Assembly: GCA_963970005.1 (NCBI GenBank)
Contig: CAXAMN010018613.1
Location: 31,611 to 95,610 of the forward strand
Reading direction: 5' to 3'
DNA from: Durusdinium trenchii
Taxonomy: Eukaryota; Sar; Dinophyceae; Suessiales; Symbiodiniaceae
DNA length: 64,000 nucleotides
A program made the translations under genes and the position numbers. Shown piece after piece: positions 10,591 through 22,732 of the stretch. Position 1 is the first letter of the stretch, and each line of letters starts with the position of its first letter. The notes beneath the pieces were generated by a model. It was not told the origin of the DNA and searched no databases. It was given only the letters and a program-made list of their open reading frames with translations.

Positions 10591-10646
10591 GCCGTATCAG
10601 GGCCGTATCAGACCCGTTTCAGAGCCGTATCAGGGCCGTATCAGGA
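10591..10646. repeat. GCCGTATCAGG tandem repeat
   Basis: Four GCCGTATCAG units plus one diverged unit (ACCCGTTTCAGA) make 56 bases. The translation RIRPVSEPYQGRIR is a by-product. Confidence 0.85.
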
Positions 10647-10649
10647 CTA

Positions 10650-11340
10650 AAACCTTGAAATTTGCATTTTCCACTCAAACCTGTTTCTTTTGTTCGGGGA
10701 TGTCTCGGGATGTCTCAACTTTTCACCTGGTGATGACACAGAAGGATGCACCTCCGCCAGACGCTTAACAAATCCAAATTTCAAAAAGTTCCAGTAAGTG
10801 ATGATCGAAATTATTTTCACTGTACCTTGTTGGAACGGCTTGTCTCTTCAAACAATGAATTGGTTCTGCGCTGGTTGTTTATGTTTGCGTTAGTCAAGGG
10901 GTGGTATTCACCACCTTGCGTGTCTAAAGCAACAAACGTTCTGGTTGATATTTTGAAGTAGGCTGCTGCAGCATTCCCAGACGACTGTGGGGCCAAAAAG
11001 CAAAAGAAATTATCTATATGTGTTCTTGCTTTTTGTTTCAATACAGCGGTAGTCTTTCAACAGAAATACACCAACATATTAGATCATCCAACTGTTGGAA
11101 AAAGCGTTTGACCTGCTTTTGTTTGGTCCCCGTATGGTTTTTCAACTTAACATAGCATGTTTTTGCAACCCTCGTGCTCCAAACGTGGTCAATCCTCGTG
11201 CGTTAACGTGGCCGCGGAGCTAAGTGATCCTAAGTCTGTTATAACTCCCGCTAAGTCTGCAGGAAATCAGCGTGACCTAAGTGGTTATAAGTCTGGTTAC
11301 AACCTAGATAAACCCAAAAAGCGCCAAAGTAGTTCTAGTA
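10650..11340. other. No gene recognised; unique sequence between repeat blocks
   Basis: Short frames only. The end (11215-11310) carries the CTAAGT/TTATAA words described for 9740-9985. Confidence 0.3.
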
Positions 11341-11347
11341 CATTGTA

Positions 11348-11632
11348 CGGCCACCACCACCACCACCACCACTACTACTCCTCCTACTCCTACTCCTACT
11401 CCTCCTCCTCCTGCTGCTGCTGCTAGTACTGCTGCCGCTGCCGCTCCTCCGGCTACTACAGCTACTAATGCTGCTGTTGCTACTACTACTACTACAATTA
11501 CTACAACTACTACAATTACTACAACTACAACTACTACTACTACTACTACCACTACCACTACCACCTACCACTACCACTACCACTACCTCTACTACTACTA
11601 CTACTAATACTACTTCTAATACTACTACTACT

Positions 11633-11683
<51 letters not shown>

Positions 11684-11805
11684 ACTACTACTTACTACTA
11701 CTTACTACTACTTACTACTACTTACTACTACTTACTACTTACTACTTACTACATACTACCGCTGCCACTACTACTACTACTACTGCTACTACTACTCCAC
11801 TACTA

Positions 11806-11845
<40 letters not shown>

Positions 11846-12538
11846 CGCTACTAACTACTACTAACTACTACTGACTACTACTACTAACTACTACTACTAC
11901 TACCACTACCACTACTACCACCACTACGACTACGACTACTACTACTACTACTGCTACTACAAACTACTAACTACTAACTACTGCCTACTAACGACTAACT
12001 ACTAACGACTAACTACTAACGACTGACTACTAACGACTAACTACTAACTACTAACTACTAACGACTAACTACTACTTTACTACTACTACCACTACTACTA
12101 CTACCACTACTACTACCACTACTACTACTACTACCGCCACCACCACCACCACCACTACTACTACTATAACTGCTAGTACCACTACCACTACCACTACTAC
12201 TACTACTACTACTACTCCTACTACTACCACCGCCACCACCACTACTACTACTACCACTACTATTACTACTAGTACCACAACTACCACGACCACTACCCCT
12301 CCCACTACCACTGCCACTACCACTACCACTACTACCACCACCACGACCACCACCACCACCACCACCACCACCACGACGACGACTACTACTACTATACTAC
12401 TACCACTACTACTACTACTGCTACTACTACTACTACCACCACTACTACTACTACTACCACCACAGTACTAATACTACAATTACTACTAGCACCACGACCA
12501 CCATTACCACTACCCCCACCACTACCACTACTAGTAAA
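11348..12538. repeat. Trinucleotide array 2 (CTA/CCA family) with TTACTACTA and CTAACGACT sub-arrays
   Basis: About 1.19 kb of CTA/CCA/CTC triplets. Sub-blocks with a one-base register change are visible: CTTACTACTA units at about 11688-11755 and CTAACTACTAACGA units at about 11850-12075. Pure CCA runs at about 12137-12155 and 12345-12375 make the minus strand (TGG)n, which could form two-tier G-quadruplexes. Long Val, Ser and Leu frames here are composition artefacts. Confidence 0.9.
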
Positions 12539-12540
12539 TA

Positions 12541-12600
12541 GGTGACGATGCAAAGACCAAGCTCAACGCCAGACGTCCTGTGTTGAGATTGGTTGTGGCC
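12541..12600. repeat. Fourth, diverged copy of the AAGCTCAAC hairpin repeat
   Basis: AAGACCAAGCTCAACGCC at 12553-12570 and TGTTGAGATTGG from 12581 match the start of the 9.34-kb repeat. The hairpin (12559-12590) has two weakened pairs. This copy sits immediately right of array 2. Confidence 0.7.
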
Positions 12601-12639
12601 CTTTCCACCAACGGGACCTTGGTTGGGGCCCGGTCCTCC

Positions 12640-12935
12640 AACGGGTCGAGAGCTGACCGGACCTCAAGCGAAGACCCATCTGATCCAGTTGACGCGGTCC
12701 CACTGGAGCCATTTGAGACTCTGCCTGCGTGGGCCCAGTTCAAGCACTCCATGCGAACCAATGGTTCCAGTAGGCATTGCCTCCATCCGAGCCGATGGTC
12801 CCAGTTGACCCACTTGAGACTTGAGACACTGTCTCCATCAGAGTCGCCGGTCCCGGCTGATTGAGTCGAGACATTCTCTCCATCAGAACCAATGGTCCCA
12901 GTTGACCCAGTTGAGACACTGCCGGCCCCCTGTGC
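12640..12935. repeat. CAGTTGACC / GAGACACTG short tandem repeat
   Basis: Loosely repeated ~45-base units combine TGGTCCCAGTTGACCCA, TTGAGACACTG and TCTCCATCAGA. The shared word CAGTTGACCCA links this block to the palindrome at 8441-8532. Confidence 0.7.
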
Positions 12936-13269
12936 CGGCGCACTCAAAATTGATTGTTTTCGCGACATTTCAAACGTTTCGGTGTTTGAGTGGTGCAATT
13001 TGAGCGTTACAGATGTGGTGGTCAATGAACGGATGAGGTGATGATGACGCAGCGACGCGAAAACAAATTGAAGAACTTACTCATTTATTTTCAACCCTTA
13101 CTTGAGCTCAGTGACTGTCTAATATTTTGTCCACAAACCAGAGAACCAAAAAGGGCATGTGGGTGCCTGTGATATGCTGAGAATTCTTGCGCGTGTATCA
13201 TGTAGCTAACAAATTACACCACCGTAGACCCCAAACGGTTTGCGCTTTTCAAAACCGGAACACTCTGCA

Positions 13270-14395
13270 ACTAGGGCTTACGACGTCCAGAGCTGGGAGA
13301 CAAAGGATTGCAAGCAGAGGCGGCCACAGCAGTCCAGAGCTGGGAGACAAATGTAGACACAGGGAGACAAATGTAAAGGATTGCAAGCGACACGCAGCCC
13401 AGGGGCAGACACAGCAGTCAGAGCTGGGAGACACGTGTAAAATTAAGGGTTGCAAGGCAGAGGCAGACGCAGCAGCCCAGACCTAAAAAACAAATGCAAA
13501 GGATTGCAGGGCAGAGCAGCTGGGAGACTGCAAGCGAGAGGGGGAGAGAGGAGGCACATGTAAAGGAAAGAAGGAAGACAAGGCGGACACAGTGACCAAC
13601 AAGAAGCGGGGCAACAAGGGAGACAAGAAGAAACAGAAGGGAGACAAAACGGACACAGTACCCAACAAGAAGGGAGACAAGACCGGAGACAAAGGGAGAC
13701 AAGAAGGGAGACAAGGCGGACACAATGACCAACAAGAAGGGAAACAAAAGGAAATAGAAGGGAGACAAGACAGACACAGTGACCAACAACAAGGGGGACA
13801 AGACCAGAGACAAAAAGAAACAGAAGGAAGACAAGGCGAACACAATGACCAACAAGGAAGGAGACAAAAGGAAACAGAAGAGACAGAAGGGAGACACTCG
13901 GAGACAAATGAACAGAAATGCTACATGGTTGACGGAAAAGGCGGACAACAGCAGCAACAGAGCTGGGATGACAGACCTGGGAGACAAATGAATAGAAATG
14001 CTACATTGCCAGCGGACACCAGACCTGGGAGACAAATGAATAGAAATGCTACATGGCCAGGGGCGGACAGTGACAGACCTGGGAGACAAATGAATACAAA
14101 TGTTGCATCGCCAGCGGAAAAGGGCGGACACCAGCAGTGACAGACCTGGGAGACGCTACATGGCCAGCGGAAAAGGGCGGACACCAGCAGCGACACAAAG
14201 GGCGGACACATCTTAAGAAAGAATTGAGAAACCCTACGGAACGGCAAACTGTTTCGGGAATGAATAGAAATGTTGCATCGCCAGCGGAAAAGGGCGGACA
14301 CCGGAGACAAATGAAAAGAAATGCTACATGGGCCAGCGGGCGGGCACCAGCAGCGACACAAAGGGCGGACACATTTTAAGAAAGAACTGGGAACC
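13270..14395. repeat. Purine-rich GGGAGACAA minisatellite
   Basis: The left part repeats AGCTGGGAGACAAATGTA and GGATTGCAAGC. The middle part repeats AGGGAGACAAG with CGGACACAGTGACCAACAAG. The right part (about 13970-14380) has ~65-75 base units combining GGGAGACAAATGAATAGAAA, TGCTACATGGCCAG, CGGAAAAGGGCGGACACC and AGCAGTGACAGACCT. A 182-codon plus frame (13592-14140) covers it and encodes a Lys/Gln/Gly/Asp-rich repetitive peptide. Frame openness is explained by repeat composition, so I do not call a gene. Confidence 0.8.
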
Positions 14396-14399
14396 CGTA

Positions 14400-17300
14400 A
14401 CAGTAAACTGTTTGGGGAAGAAGGCACCACTACTTGCATCATACTCGTTTATCCTGCTTGTTCCTGGAACAATGTCTAAGTTTAGGGTTGACATTTTACC
14501 TACAAATAATTTTGTGTGTTTGGCATAACGGCTCGTTTCCCAGCATGCAGTTGCCTTGATGGGCCAGGTGTCGAGTGAGAGCGATGCTCAAATGATCGGC
14601 CGCTGCTCGCAGCTTGGTTGATCAAGTGGGATGTCAGGTAGTCGGCTCCAAGACAATTGTGGTGCAAGGACGAATATACATTGTAATTTGAATTTGCGTC
14701 ATTGGATGTAATAGCTGAATCAATGCCAGAACCATTTGTGCTCGTTGTTTGGTGCAACAAGATCCTTTCAAGGTTTGACTTCAATAGCGTTTTTTGGAAT
14801 AGGCCTTGCACTAAATAAATATTCCAGGGGGTACGTCGATGGGTGGAATAATTCTGGAATCATTTTCTTGGAATCATTTCTTGAGAGGGGGGTTCATAGG
14901 GGTTTCAACGATGTACCAGAATCATTTTTACATACTAAATTGATGATTGCTGCGTTTTTCAATGTCATGTTTGAATGCGCCTGAGAAGATTCATTTGTGT
15001 TTATTTGTGTTTATAGAGTTTGATCTCAGTTGTATCAGTTTGTCAGGGGGAGTGCATAGACTAGTCTGCAGATTTCAGGAAATTATTCTGACCGTGGATG
15101 ACGGTCAGAATCATTATCAGCAACCCACCTCACAACCCCCCCCCAGAATCATTAAAAAAGATGCCTGGCGGGTTGACGTGAGCCCCCTTTAACGCAACCC
15201 CTATTGTTGGACGCTCCATGGCAGACATGCGGTTTACTGTATTGCTGCCAAGTATGTGGATCTGAGTGAAAATTGTAAATGCAGTTAAAAGCCATGTGTA
15301 CTGAAAAGGCCTGGATTGGAAAGACTCCTCACTGGCCAGGTGCAATCTCACTCGGGCACCCAACCCAGATGGCTCAGAGAGCCGTGTGGTGGTTGATTGG
15401 TACTATGGCGAGGTGCACGAGACGAAATAGCCACAAGAAGGGCAGATGATCTAGACTAGACGTCCAAGGCATCAAACTTATATAAGGGGACCACAGTGGA
15501 GAAAGTTTGTCAATTTCCGGGCAAAAGTTGTCCAACCGCCAGTCTTTGCATGGACTGAATCAAGCATCACTGGCAAAGTCTCGAAGGAAGTTTGACAAAC
15601 TCATTGCTGAGCGCGCTTTAGGCCCTTATATATATATATAGGTACATACAATATTAGTAAACATACAGTATATCTATGGTATTTTTTTTGCCAGGTGAAG
15701 AACGGGATGGAGCCCTGGCTCTTCGAAATGACAAAGGCCAGGTGGTTTTCAGTTTGCAAACTTTGCACATGAATCGATGGCCAGTGGGTTCTTGTAGTTG
15801 ATTTATGAGAAACTACTGAAAGTGTCAGCAAATTGCAGTCCCCAGTGGGCCTTCCCGGGCCTTCCCACATAGAAGGATTCCATGTATCATTGTGAAGAAC
15901 CTTGACGAGAGTCTGCCAGATTTTGTCTGACGAGAGTGCAAGTGCCAACGTTTTGGCCGGGCATCCTATCCCTGGCTGTGGCTTTCAACCAGTTCACCAT
16001 TCTTGTTTCAGGCACAGAAATATGCTTTGTCCAGCCAAGAGCACCACAAAGTAACAAAGTTATTTAAAATGATATGAACGATTCTTTCCTCTACACTGAG
16101 GAGATCCAATTGCGTGGAGCGCTGATGAAGCCGAACAGCCAGTGGTAGGGTCCTTGGGACCTTGGTGCCTTGCAGCACTTTGCAGTGCCTTGCAGTGCCT
16201 TGCCGGTTGTCACTCATGGCCTCAGTGAGCGGACAAGGAGCGCTATTCTTGGACGCTTAACAAGGCGTCGATACTTTTTGGCTTGTATGAGCTGGTGTTA
16301 ACATGGGTTCGTCAAGGATGGCATGGAAGTATCACTCTCATCCGGGTTGATTCATCAAGTGATCAACTGAGTGAACTGATGAGTCAACATCGAGGCTTTT
16401 CTATGCCCGTGTAGCATATGCGATCCACGGAGCTGAAGAGGCAAGATCACCAAATCAAGGAAGTTTGGATTTGTGTTTGTTGTTTTTTGCTTTGAACGTT
16501 TTGCTTTTTTGAGCTTATGGAACTTCCCAGCTCAGGGCTCTTACGTGCCATTCCACATCTCCGTGGGTCCTTTAGAAGCGCCAATGGCCGGATATCCCCA
16601 GCATCAAGTTGACTTATCAAGTTGTCGATCAACATGGATCAGAAAAGGAAAAAAACATACAAACACATGTAATTAGGAAGTTGTCGAGCATCACTTTGAC
16701 ATCTTGATTCTAGCAATGTCCAATGAAGTCTGATGCTGCCACGAACAGAAGGTAGTACTGTAGCATTGTAGCATTGCTGTAGCATGCATAGCTTCACAGA
16801 ACGGGACTTGGGTAGGTGGACTGTTGAAGGCGCAGAGCAATCCCGAGGTAAAAGTCAACGGCCCATATCGTGCAAACAACGAGCAGTGCTCCTTCGTTTT
16901 GGATGCCTCTGGTAGTCTGGGCCTTTTGCTGTTGCTGCTACCTGTGGGACCAGTTGTTGAAAGTCTGGCAAAGGTTCACAGTTCTCATGTGACTAGTCAC
17001 ATGTCGTCAAAAGACATCATCAGTTTTGTACATGTTGATACCAACCTTATGATATTTGCATGATGTGTGTTGAAGAAAGGCCAGCTTTGCAAGAGTGTGC
17101 TGTGACAGAGGTCGTGCACGTGAAATCATGTATTCCTTGGACACGTTGGGTCGACGACTCACAGAGGGCGAGGCTGGGAATATGTTTGCAACATACTTTG
17201 ATGTCTTTCGGCTGCCGATATGACCTGCCTTTGAAGTAGAGGAGTTGCTTTGGTCAATCACATGTGGCGCGACGACCAAACACGCCCGGCTCGGTCTACA

Positions 17301-20300
17301 CAGTTGCTTCAGTTGCTTTGGAAGGATCGGATTGCTCGTTTTGTGTCAGCAAGACGAACTTGAAACCCCATCTATATAGAAAGGTCTTTTTCATGCACCG
17401 GGCTTGAGAGATAATGTTAAGATAGAAGTTAGAAGTGATTCTTGCTTGGAAAGCTTTCTCTCGGCAGTGTGTTAGTGCGAGGGGACGATTTGGGTGTGCC
17501 TGGAACCACAGGAGACAACTCTGATGATGTTGTCCCTCAAAGAACATGCCGACCTACATGTGATACCTCTCTTCACTCACCACTACCTTGAGTTTTCACC
17601 TTTTCAGTTGGAAAGACCACAACAACGATGCAAAACACCCGTTTGACTGAGAAACTGCTTCCTCACAAACCCCTTCGCTGAATTTTCTGTCACGCGGCTG
17701 GGCACTGTGCTGTGGCGTCTCCGAGGGACACCTGCAGCGACGCGTGACGAAGCACTGGGGATAGACCTGTGGTCTTATGTGGTCTGTGGTTGGTCTGTCC
17801 AGTCAGCCCCCAAGCCTTTGCTTCGCCAGCTGACCCGCACAGGCACGAATGCTGCAAAACTCTAGCTTGCCAGTGGGGAACCCAAGAACCAGTCCTGCAC
17901 AAACTGAGGCTGAAGCAACTGAAATAAGTCTATGGCCACGAATGTCAGCGTTATTTGTACAGCACTGGTCCCTGGTTTGCTCGTTGTCCTTCTCTTGTAC
18001 CATTTGAGGATATCAATTCCGGGCTGCAGTATATGCGGAGCTGGCAAGTTTGCTGAAGTTGGACAAATTTGCAGCACAATTTGGCCGTGAACAAGTCAAT
18101 TCGACTTGTGTCCTTCCTCCTAGCACGGATTGATTTCGTTGGCTCTTGTCATCATCCAAGCAAGTAGAAGCGCGCAGGTGGCGCGTGAGACAGCTGGCAG
18201 CTGGAAGTGATGACCAGCAGGACCTCATTGTGCACTCCTCATTGTCAAAGAGATTTTTTGCTAGTTGCGTCATGCTCTTGTCCTCAGAAGCACTGAAACC
18301 ATGCATTGAAGCATCGCCAAAGCAGAGGTGCCGAGTGCTATGGTCGAAATCGCCGAAATTGAGAACTCGCGCAGTTCGCAGCTATTAGTCAAACAGGCGA
18401 GATGCACAATCATGTCGAAGCTCCTATTTGTTCAAGAACACTTGGAAGATTTGTGCCTCCGTGGACAGTTGAACTATTTCTCAATCCCAAACAGGCTCGA
18501 TCATTTGAACTAACAAACTAGAAAAGTCCAAGCGGCCTAGTCAATGGGTGAATTCAGCATGAGCAAGTCAGGAGCATACTGTTGAGACTTGCTTGTCCCA
18601 GGCATTGCTGAAAGAAGGCCACAGCAGCGGAACGAAACGGCACCCCAAGAGTAAGGGTCCGCAGCGCACACAGACTAGGATTTTTCTCGGGTTCAAATTG
18701 GGACTCATGAATTGACATCATGAACAGGATTGCCGCACATTCCCACAAGACTATATAAGACTATTTTTCGACCTTGTAAACGAGCCAACAATAGCAGTAG
18801 CACAATCCGAAAAGTCTGATGGCGCAAAGTTTGGAGGTTGTTTTTGTACAGAGCGAGAGCTAGAATTCTCAAGCGTTGCAGCACCAATTTGAATCTACAT
18901 AGGAACCTTATCCTGCCACTCTTGCAGGTCTTTACGTCTTCACAGCGGAGGTGTATGATGCGCTGTACCCAAGTCTTTGATCCCAGAATCTGGCACAAGA
19001 ATACCAATGCCATGCTGTGCAAAAGAAGCTCTATATAATCCCGAAATCGGGCGACATGGATTCAAGGTTTGGTGGCAGCAGTCAACACCACTGTGCTTGT
19101 GGACAAGAAGGCAGATAGAGATCGAATCCACCGGACTAATAAGTTGTAGGGTCTTTGCTTCTAACCGTGCAAGATGTGGTCTTTGCTTTACGTGCACGGC
19201 TGAGAGTGGATAGACCTAGGTTACTACATAGCCATTCCAGTTGGGTGAGCTAGTTTTGCCTTTTTAAAAAATTTGTGTATACAAGTTCGGATAGTCTTGG
19301 TAGTCTGACATTATGTGGCACTTTTAGATCTGTGACACAAATAGGCTGTGCTGTATGCTTGCGACCTTGTCGTCAATTGTGGGCTGAACAGGAGAACCTG
19401 CCTGTGCTTGGGGGCCCAGAGTTACGTTGAAATGGAGCTTGAAGCGTAATCACTGATTCCTCCTCCTTCAAAATTATCTATCATGGAACAAGACCCTTAT
19501 GCAGAATCTGCTCGTTGGGACACAGCTCGATTGATATAGAAAAAGCTAGAATGTTTGAGCTTCCCACGATTCCCCAAGCTTTGTTCCAGACTGCCAATAC
19601 CAGTATGGAACACGTCCAGGGCTCATCCATGTCCTGGTACCCGGGTACCCCAACGATAACATAGACTGTGGGGAATATCGCACTATTCCTGTTTTGACAT
19701 GTTTTATTTCTCCGGTACAATCAGGCCGCCACTGCCTTCCTACCTCATGCAACACACGTTGAAATCGACACTGCTGAGGATTATGGCGGAAGGCCCATCG
19801 GCAAAGATTGGCCCGTCAGATCCTGCACAAAGCTGAGAACACTTTGACGGAGCTTGAGATGCCCAACATTGAAGTTGATTCGGCTGTGAACATGGTGCGA
19901 TCCTAAGGTGGAAGCGACCTTCATTCAAACATGCATTGTGCTCACCCCAGTGCACAACACAGCAGGTGACAATGGTTGGCAGCAAAGGCTGCAGCAGAGT
20001 TGCTCATGAGGTAGCAGGAGTTTAAACCCATGCCCTTTTCTATTGGATGCTGCAGCAGAAGTGCTTGCGAGCATTTCTGTGATTTAGTTTGTCCAGGTGC
20101 AAACTACAAAGTCTGACATCGAGAGAACGCATGTGCACCGATGCCCAGCTTGAAGCCCCTAAACAGAGTTTTATCAGCCAAACCGGCTTGCAACGGACGC
20201 AGACATTGTCCGACACGCTTGAAAGACGCTGCTGAAACAGGTGTTGCAGTATGTTTGAAAGAACCAGTTCTGGTTGCTTAGATGCTCCACACACCGTGCG

Positions 20301-20640
20301 ACTCTTGGTGGGCTGCCCAGGGTATTGTTGATGCGCGGCATCATGGGCCAACCCCGCAGCTATATGCGGGCATACAAAGAGGCCAAAAGCCAGGGCTATT
20401 GACAATATCAGATAGATAAGATAGCTTTGCATGGACAGATATGGAGGTTGAGCATGAGTCTCGGATAGGGATTGCACGGCAAGCTGCAACTTCGCATGAA
20501 GCGATTATATCCCTGTTGCAAGTCCTGCTGGTTTCTTGTGCCCAAAAGCAAGCGTTAGATTCAGCTTTGTGATTTATGTAAAGAAACAAACAAAAGGGAG
20601 ATGACCAAAGGATGGTAGGGGCCCGACCATAATTTTTCAC
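14400..20640. other. Long gene-poor stretch
   Basis: I see no frame above about 115 codons, no known motif and no convincing exon chain on either strand. It contains a perfect hairpin (15086-15112), an (AT)n run (15627-15641) and a small CTTGCAGTGC tandem repeat (16170-16205). Confidence 0.35.
15086..15112. repeat. Perfect 11-bp inverted repeat, 5-base loop
   Basis: ATTCTGACCGT (15086-15096) and ACGGTCAGAAT (15102-15112) flank GGATG. No T-run follows, and a eukaryotic genome is not expected to use intrinsic terminators, so no role is assigned. Confidence 0.9.
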
Positions 20641-20968
20641 TCCTTTTTTCTTGCATGACATTTTTTGTTCGAATAGCATCTCTTCATGAAAGCCTTTTAG
20701 TCCAGACTGCTGGCTTTCTTTCTTTCAAAATGCCTCCACCCTCCGTGCTTCTCTGTGCAGCTCACGTGGACCTACAAGATCAGGGAGCGGCACGGAAGCG
20801 GTGGAGTGATTGGGATATGTGTGAAGACGTGAGCAAGCACTCCGAATGAAACTTGTGAGTAGAAAAATGTTGAAAGCAAAGAAAAGCCGGATTCTAGTGA
20901 CACTTGTGAGTAGAATTGAGGACTCGTTGAAGGTCAAGAGGGTCAAATCTTCACATCCTGGTCCACAG

Positions 20969-21456
20969 GTCCTGTCCTACATCTGTTGCATCCCGATGTG
21001 CTTTTCAAAGAGGCGTTCTGACTGCCCTGCTGACATTTGCCAGGACATTGCCGGAGGTGTTAGCAATTCGCCAGGGCCCTGATGCAAAAGAACGTGAACC
21101 TTGCAATATCACAATTTGTTTGCAACGCTTTGACACTGGCTTAGTGGAGCTTACGGTCTCCAAGCGCCACAAGTACTTTTACACTTCATTGAGGCTCTGG
21201 ATATACACCTCAGCGGATCGAGCTGACCTGCAAGCGGGCTTTGTTTATTCCTACAGGCAGTGTAGCATCCGCCATGGGAAAAAGCAAGAAACACATTCAA
21301 CTGGTAAGTTCTTCAGAGCTTTCTGACTCCAGGCTTTTGACATCCTCCTTGTTTGGCACCACAGAGAGCGAAGACAGACATCAGCTCAATTGGAGTTTCT
21401 ACTCTGCAAAAACACTTGCAGCTGACTGCATCTTTGAGCAAATCAACTTCGTAGAC
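20969..21456 (+). CDS. Candidate exon pair of an unrecognised gene
   Basis: After GTCCACAG|G (an AG|G acceptor) a frame stays open for 111 codons from 20970 to the donor G|GTAAGT at 21304. It includes LPEVLAIRQGPDAKE and SKRHKYFYTSLRLWIYTS. A second open stretch starts after CACCACAG at 21365, continues in phase (SEDRHQLNWSFYSAK) and ends at GTAGAC|GTAAGT (21457). An alternative reading uses ATGGGAAAAAGC at 21274 (MGKSKKHIQL) with the same donor. A further possible exon near 21500-21594 ends at a GTGAGT. I recognise no family. Two canonical donors in compatible phases are the only support; the frame choice is uncertain. Confidence 0.3.
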
Positions 21457-22418
21457 GTAAGTGGAAACTGAAGAAAGCAGCTTCTTGGCACTTTGTAGCC
21501 TGAAGGCTCGCTCTGGAAAGAAACCTAGGGCCATCCGGCCAACAGCCAACCATGAAAACATCGGCCGAGGCCGAAAGAATCGTTCAAGCTAAGTGAGTAC
21601 AAGGACTGCCCGACTTGGATTAGTCAAGGCTGTTGGTAGGAATATGAGCATATCATTTGTTTTGAATCATTTTGAATCCGGTATGAAGCACCCCAGCAAG
21701 TCTTGATAGCAACAGCCCGCAAAAATATACAGTTCCTAAACTACCCCAAACCCTATGAAACATCGCGTGTTTTTCTCCGCAAGGATGAGCTTTTGAAAGC
21801 AGGCCACAGTTCAGAGGCTGGAGAGAGTGCGAGATGGAGTGTAGAGCTTGTTCAGTGCTTGGCTTTTGAACCAGGGGCCATTGAGAGACTTGGGTGTGCA
21901 GCCAACCACAGATGTGTTCGGAAGCTCAATGTTACATGCCCATTTGTGTTTGCATTTGCTTCATGCATAGTCATGCTCTTCATCCTGAGGGAATCCATTG
22001 CAGTCCTGCAAGTCGACACCGAACCCTTTGGCATGCATTGGGGGCCATTTGCTGGCACTTTGGATGTGTGTGGGCGCCTGGAGAGGTCGTTATGCCATCG
22101 AGATGCACGTTTGATGAGGAAAGAGTATGGCCAAGCCAAATCGAAGTTCTTTAGAACATTCTTGCTAAGCCCGCACAATGCTGTAATGTTTGGCCCCTTC
22201 GTTTGAGTACTTTCTTGCAGCTGATTCTGAACTGTCCTATTCCCTTCGGGAAATCAGAGCAACTTTTCCATGTTTGTGAGTGTTTGAAGGCTGGATCCTG
22301 TTGGGCGTATCGGCATCGCGATGTCTGCTCTAAGCTGAGATACGTGGACATACAAACATGTTTGCTCATTTCATCACATTCTTGCCAAACATGCTTGCTA
22401 CTTTGCTGCAACCTTTAG

Positions 22419-22707
22419 GCTGCGTTCCCCATGTTTCTGTGAACACGCAGCGCTCTTGGGGCCAAGGATGTGTTCCGACTTCAGCAAGCTTGGGCAACAG
22501 ATGTGGCTCGCTCGATTCAGTGGATTTTTTTCGATGCAGATTGCCTTTGGGCTCGAGGGCTTGCTTGCGAATGTTTACTTAGAACAATTTCACAGCAGAA
22601 CCAGTTTGCGTGTTATGTTGCTTTTGAACTTTTGCCAGATGCCACCGCTGGAGTACACATTCTACTATGGCGAGGTCTGCACAGACTGGGATCAGAAAGA
22701 CAAGCTG
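22419..22707 (+). CDS. Candidate exon, hydrophobic, unrecognised
   Basis: Between CAACCTTTAG|G and CAAGCTG|GTACGC one frame is open for 96 codons. The middle is hydrophobic (MQIAFGLEGLLANVYLEQF, then VMLLLNF) and the end is acidic and aromatic (EYTFYYGEVCTDWDQKD), so a membrane segment near residues 45-75 is possible. The other two frames contain stops. A short upstream candidate (22220-22274) ends at a GTGAGT. It may belong with the exon pair at 20969-21456. No family recognised. Confidence 0.22.
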
Positions 22708-22732
22708 GTACGCAATAGTACGGGATGAATAA

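Noticed and set aside
11304-12374. Poly-Val, poly-Leu and poly-Ser frames over array 2
   Set aside because: Same artefact of triplet repetition.
13592-14140. 182-codon plus frame as a gene
   Set aside because: The peptide is a direct product of the GGGAGACAA minisatellite; no start context or splice signal supports it.
15086-15112. Hairpin considered as a transcription terminator
   Set aside because: No T-run and no gene end nearby; intrinsic termination is not expected in this kind of genome.
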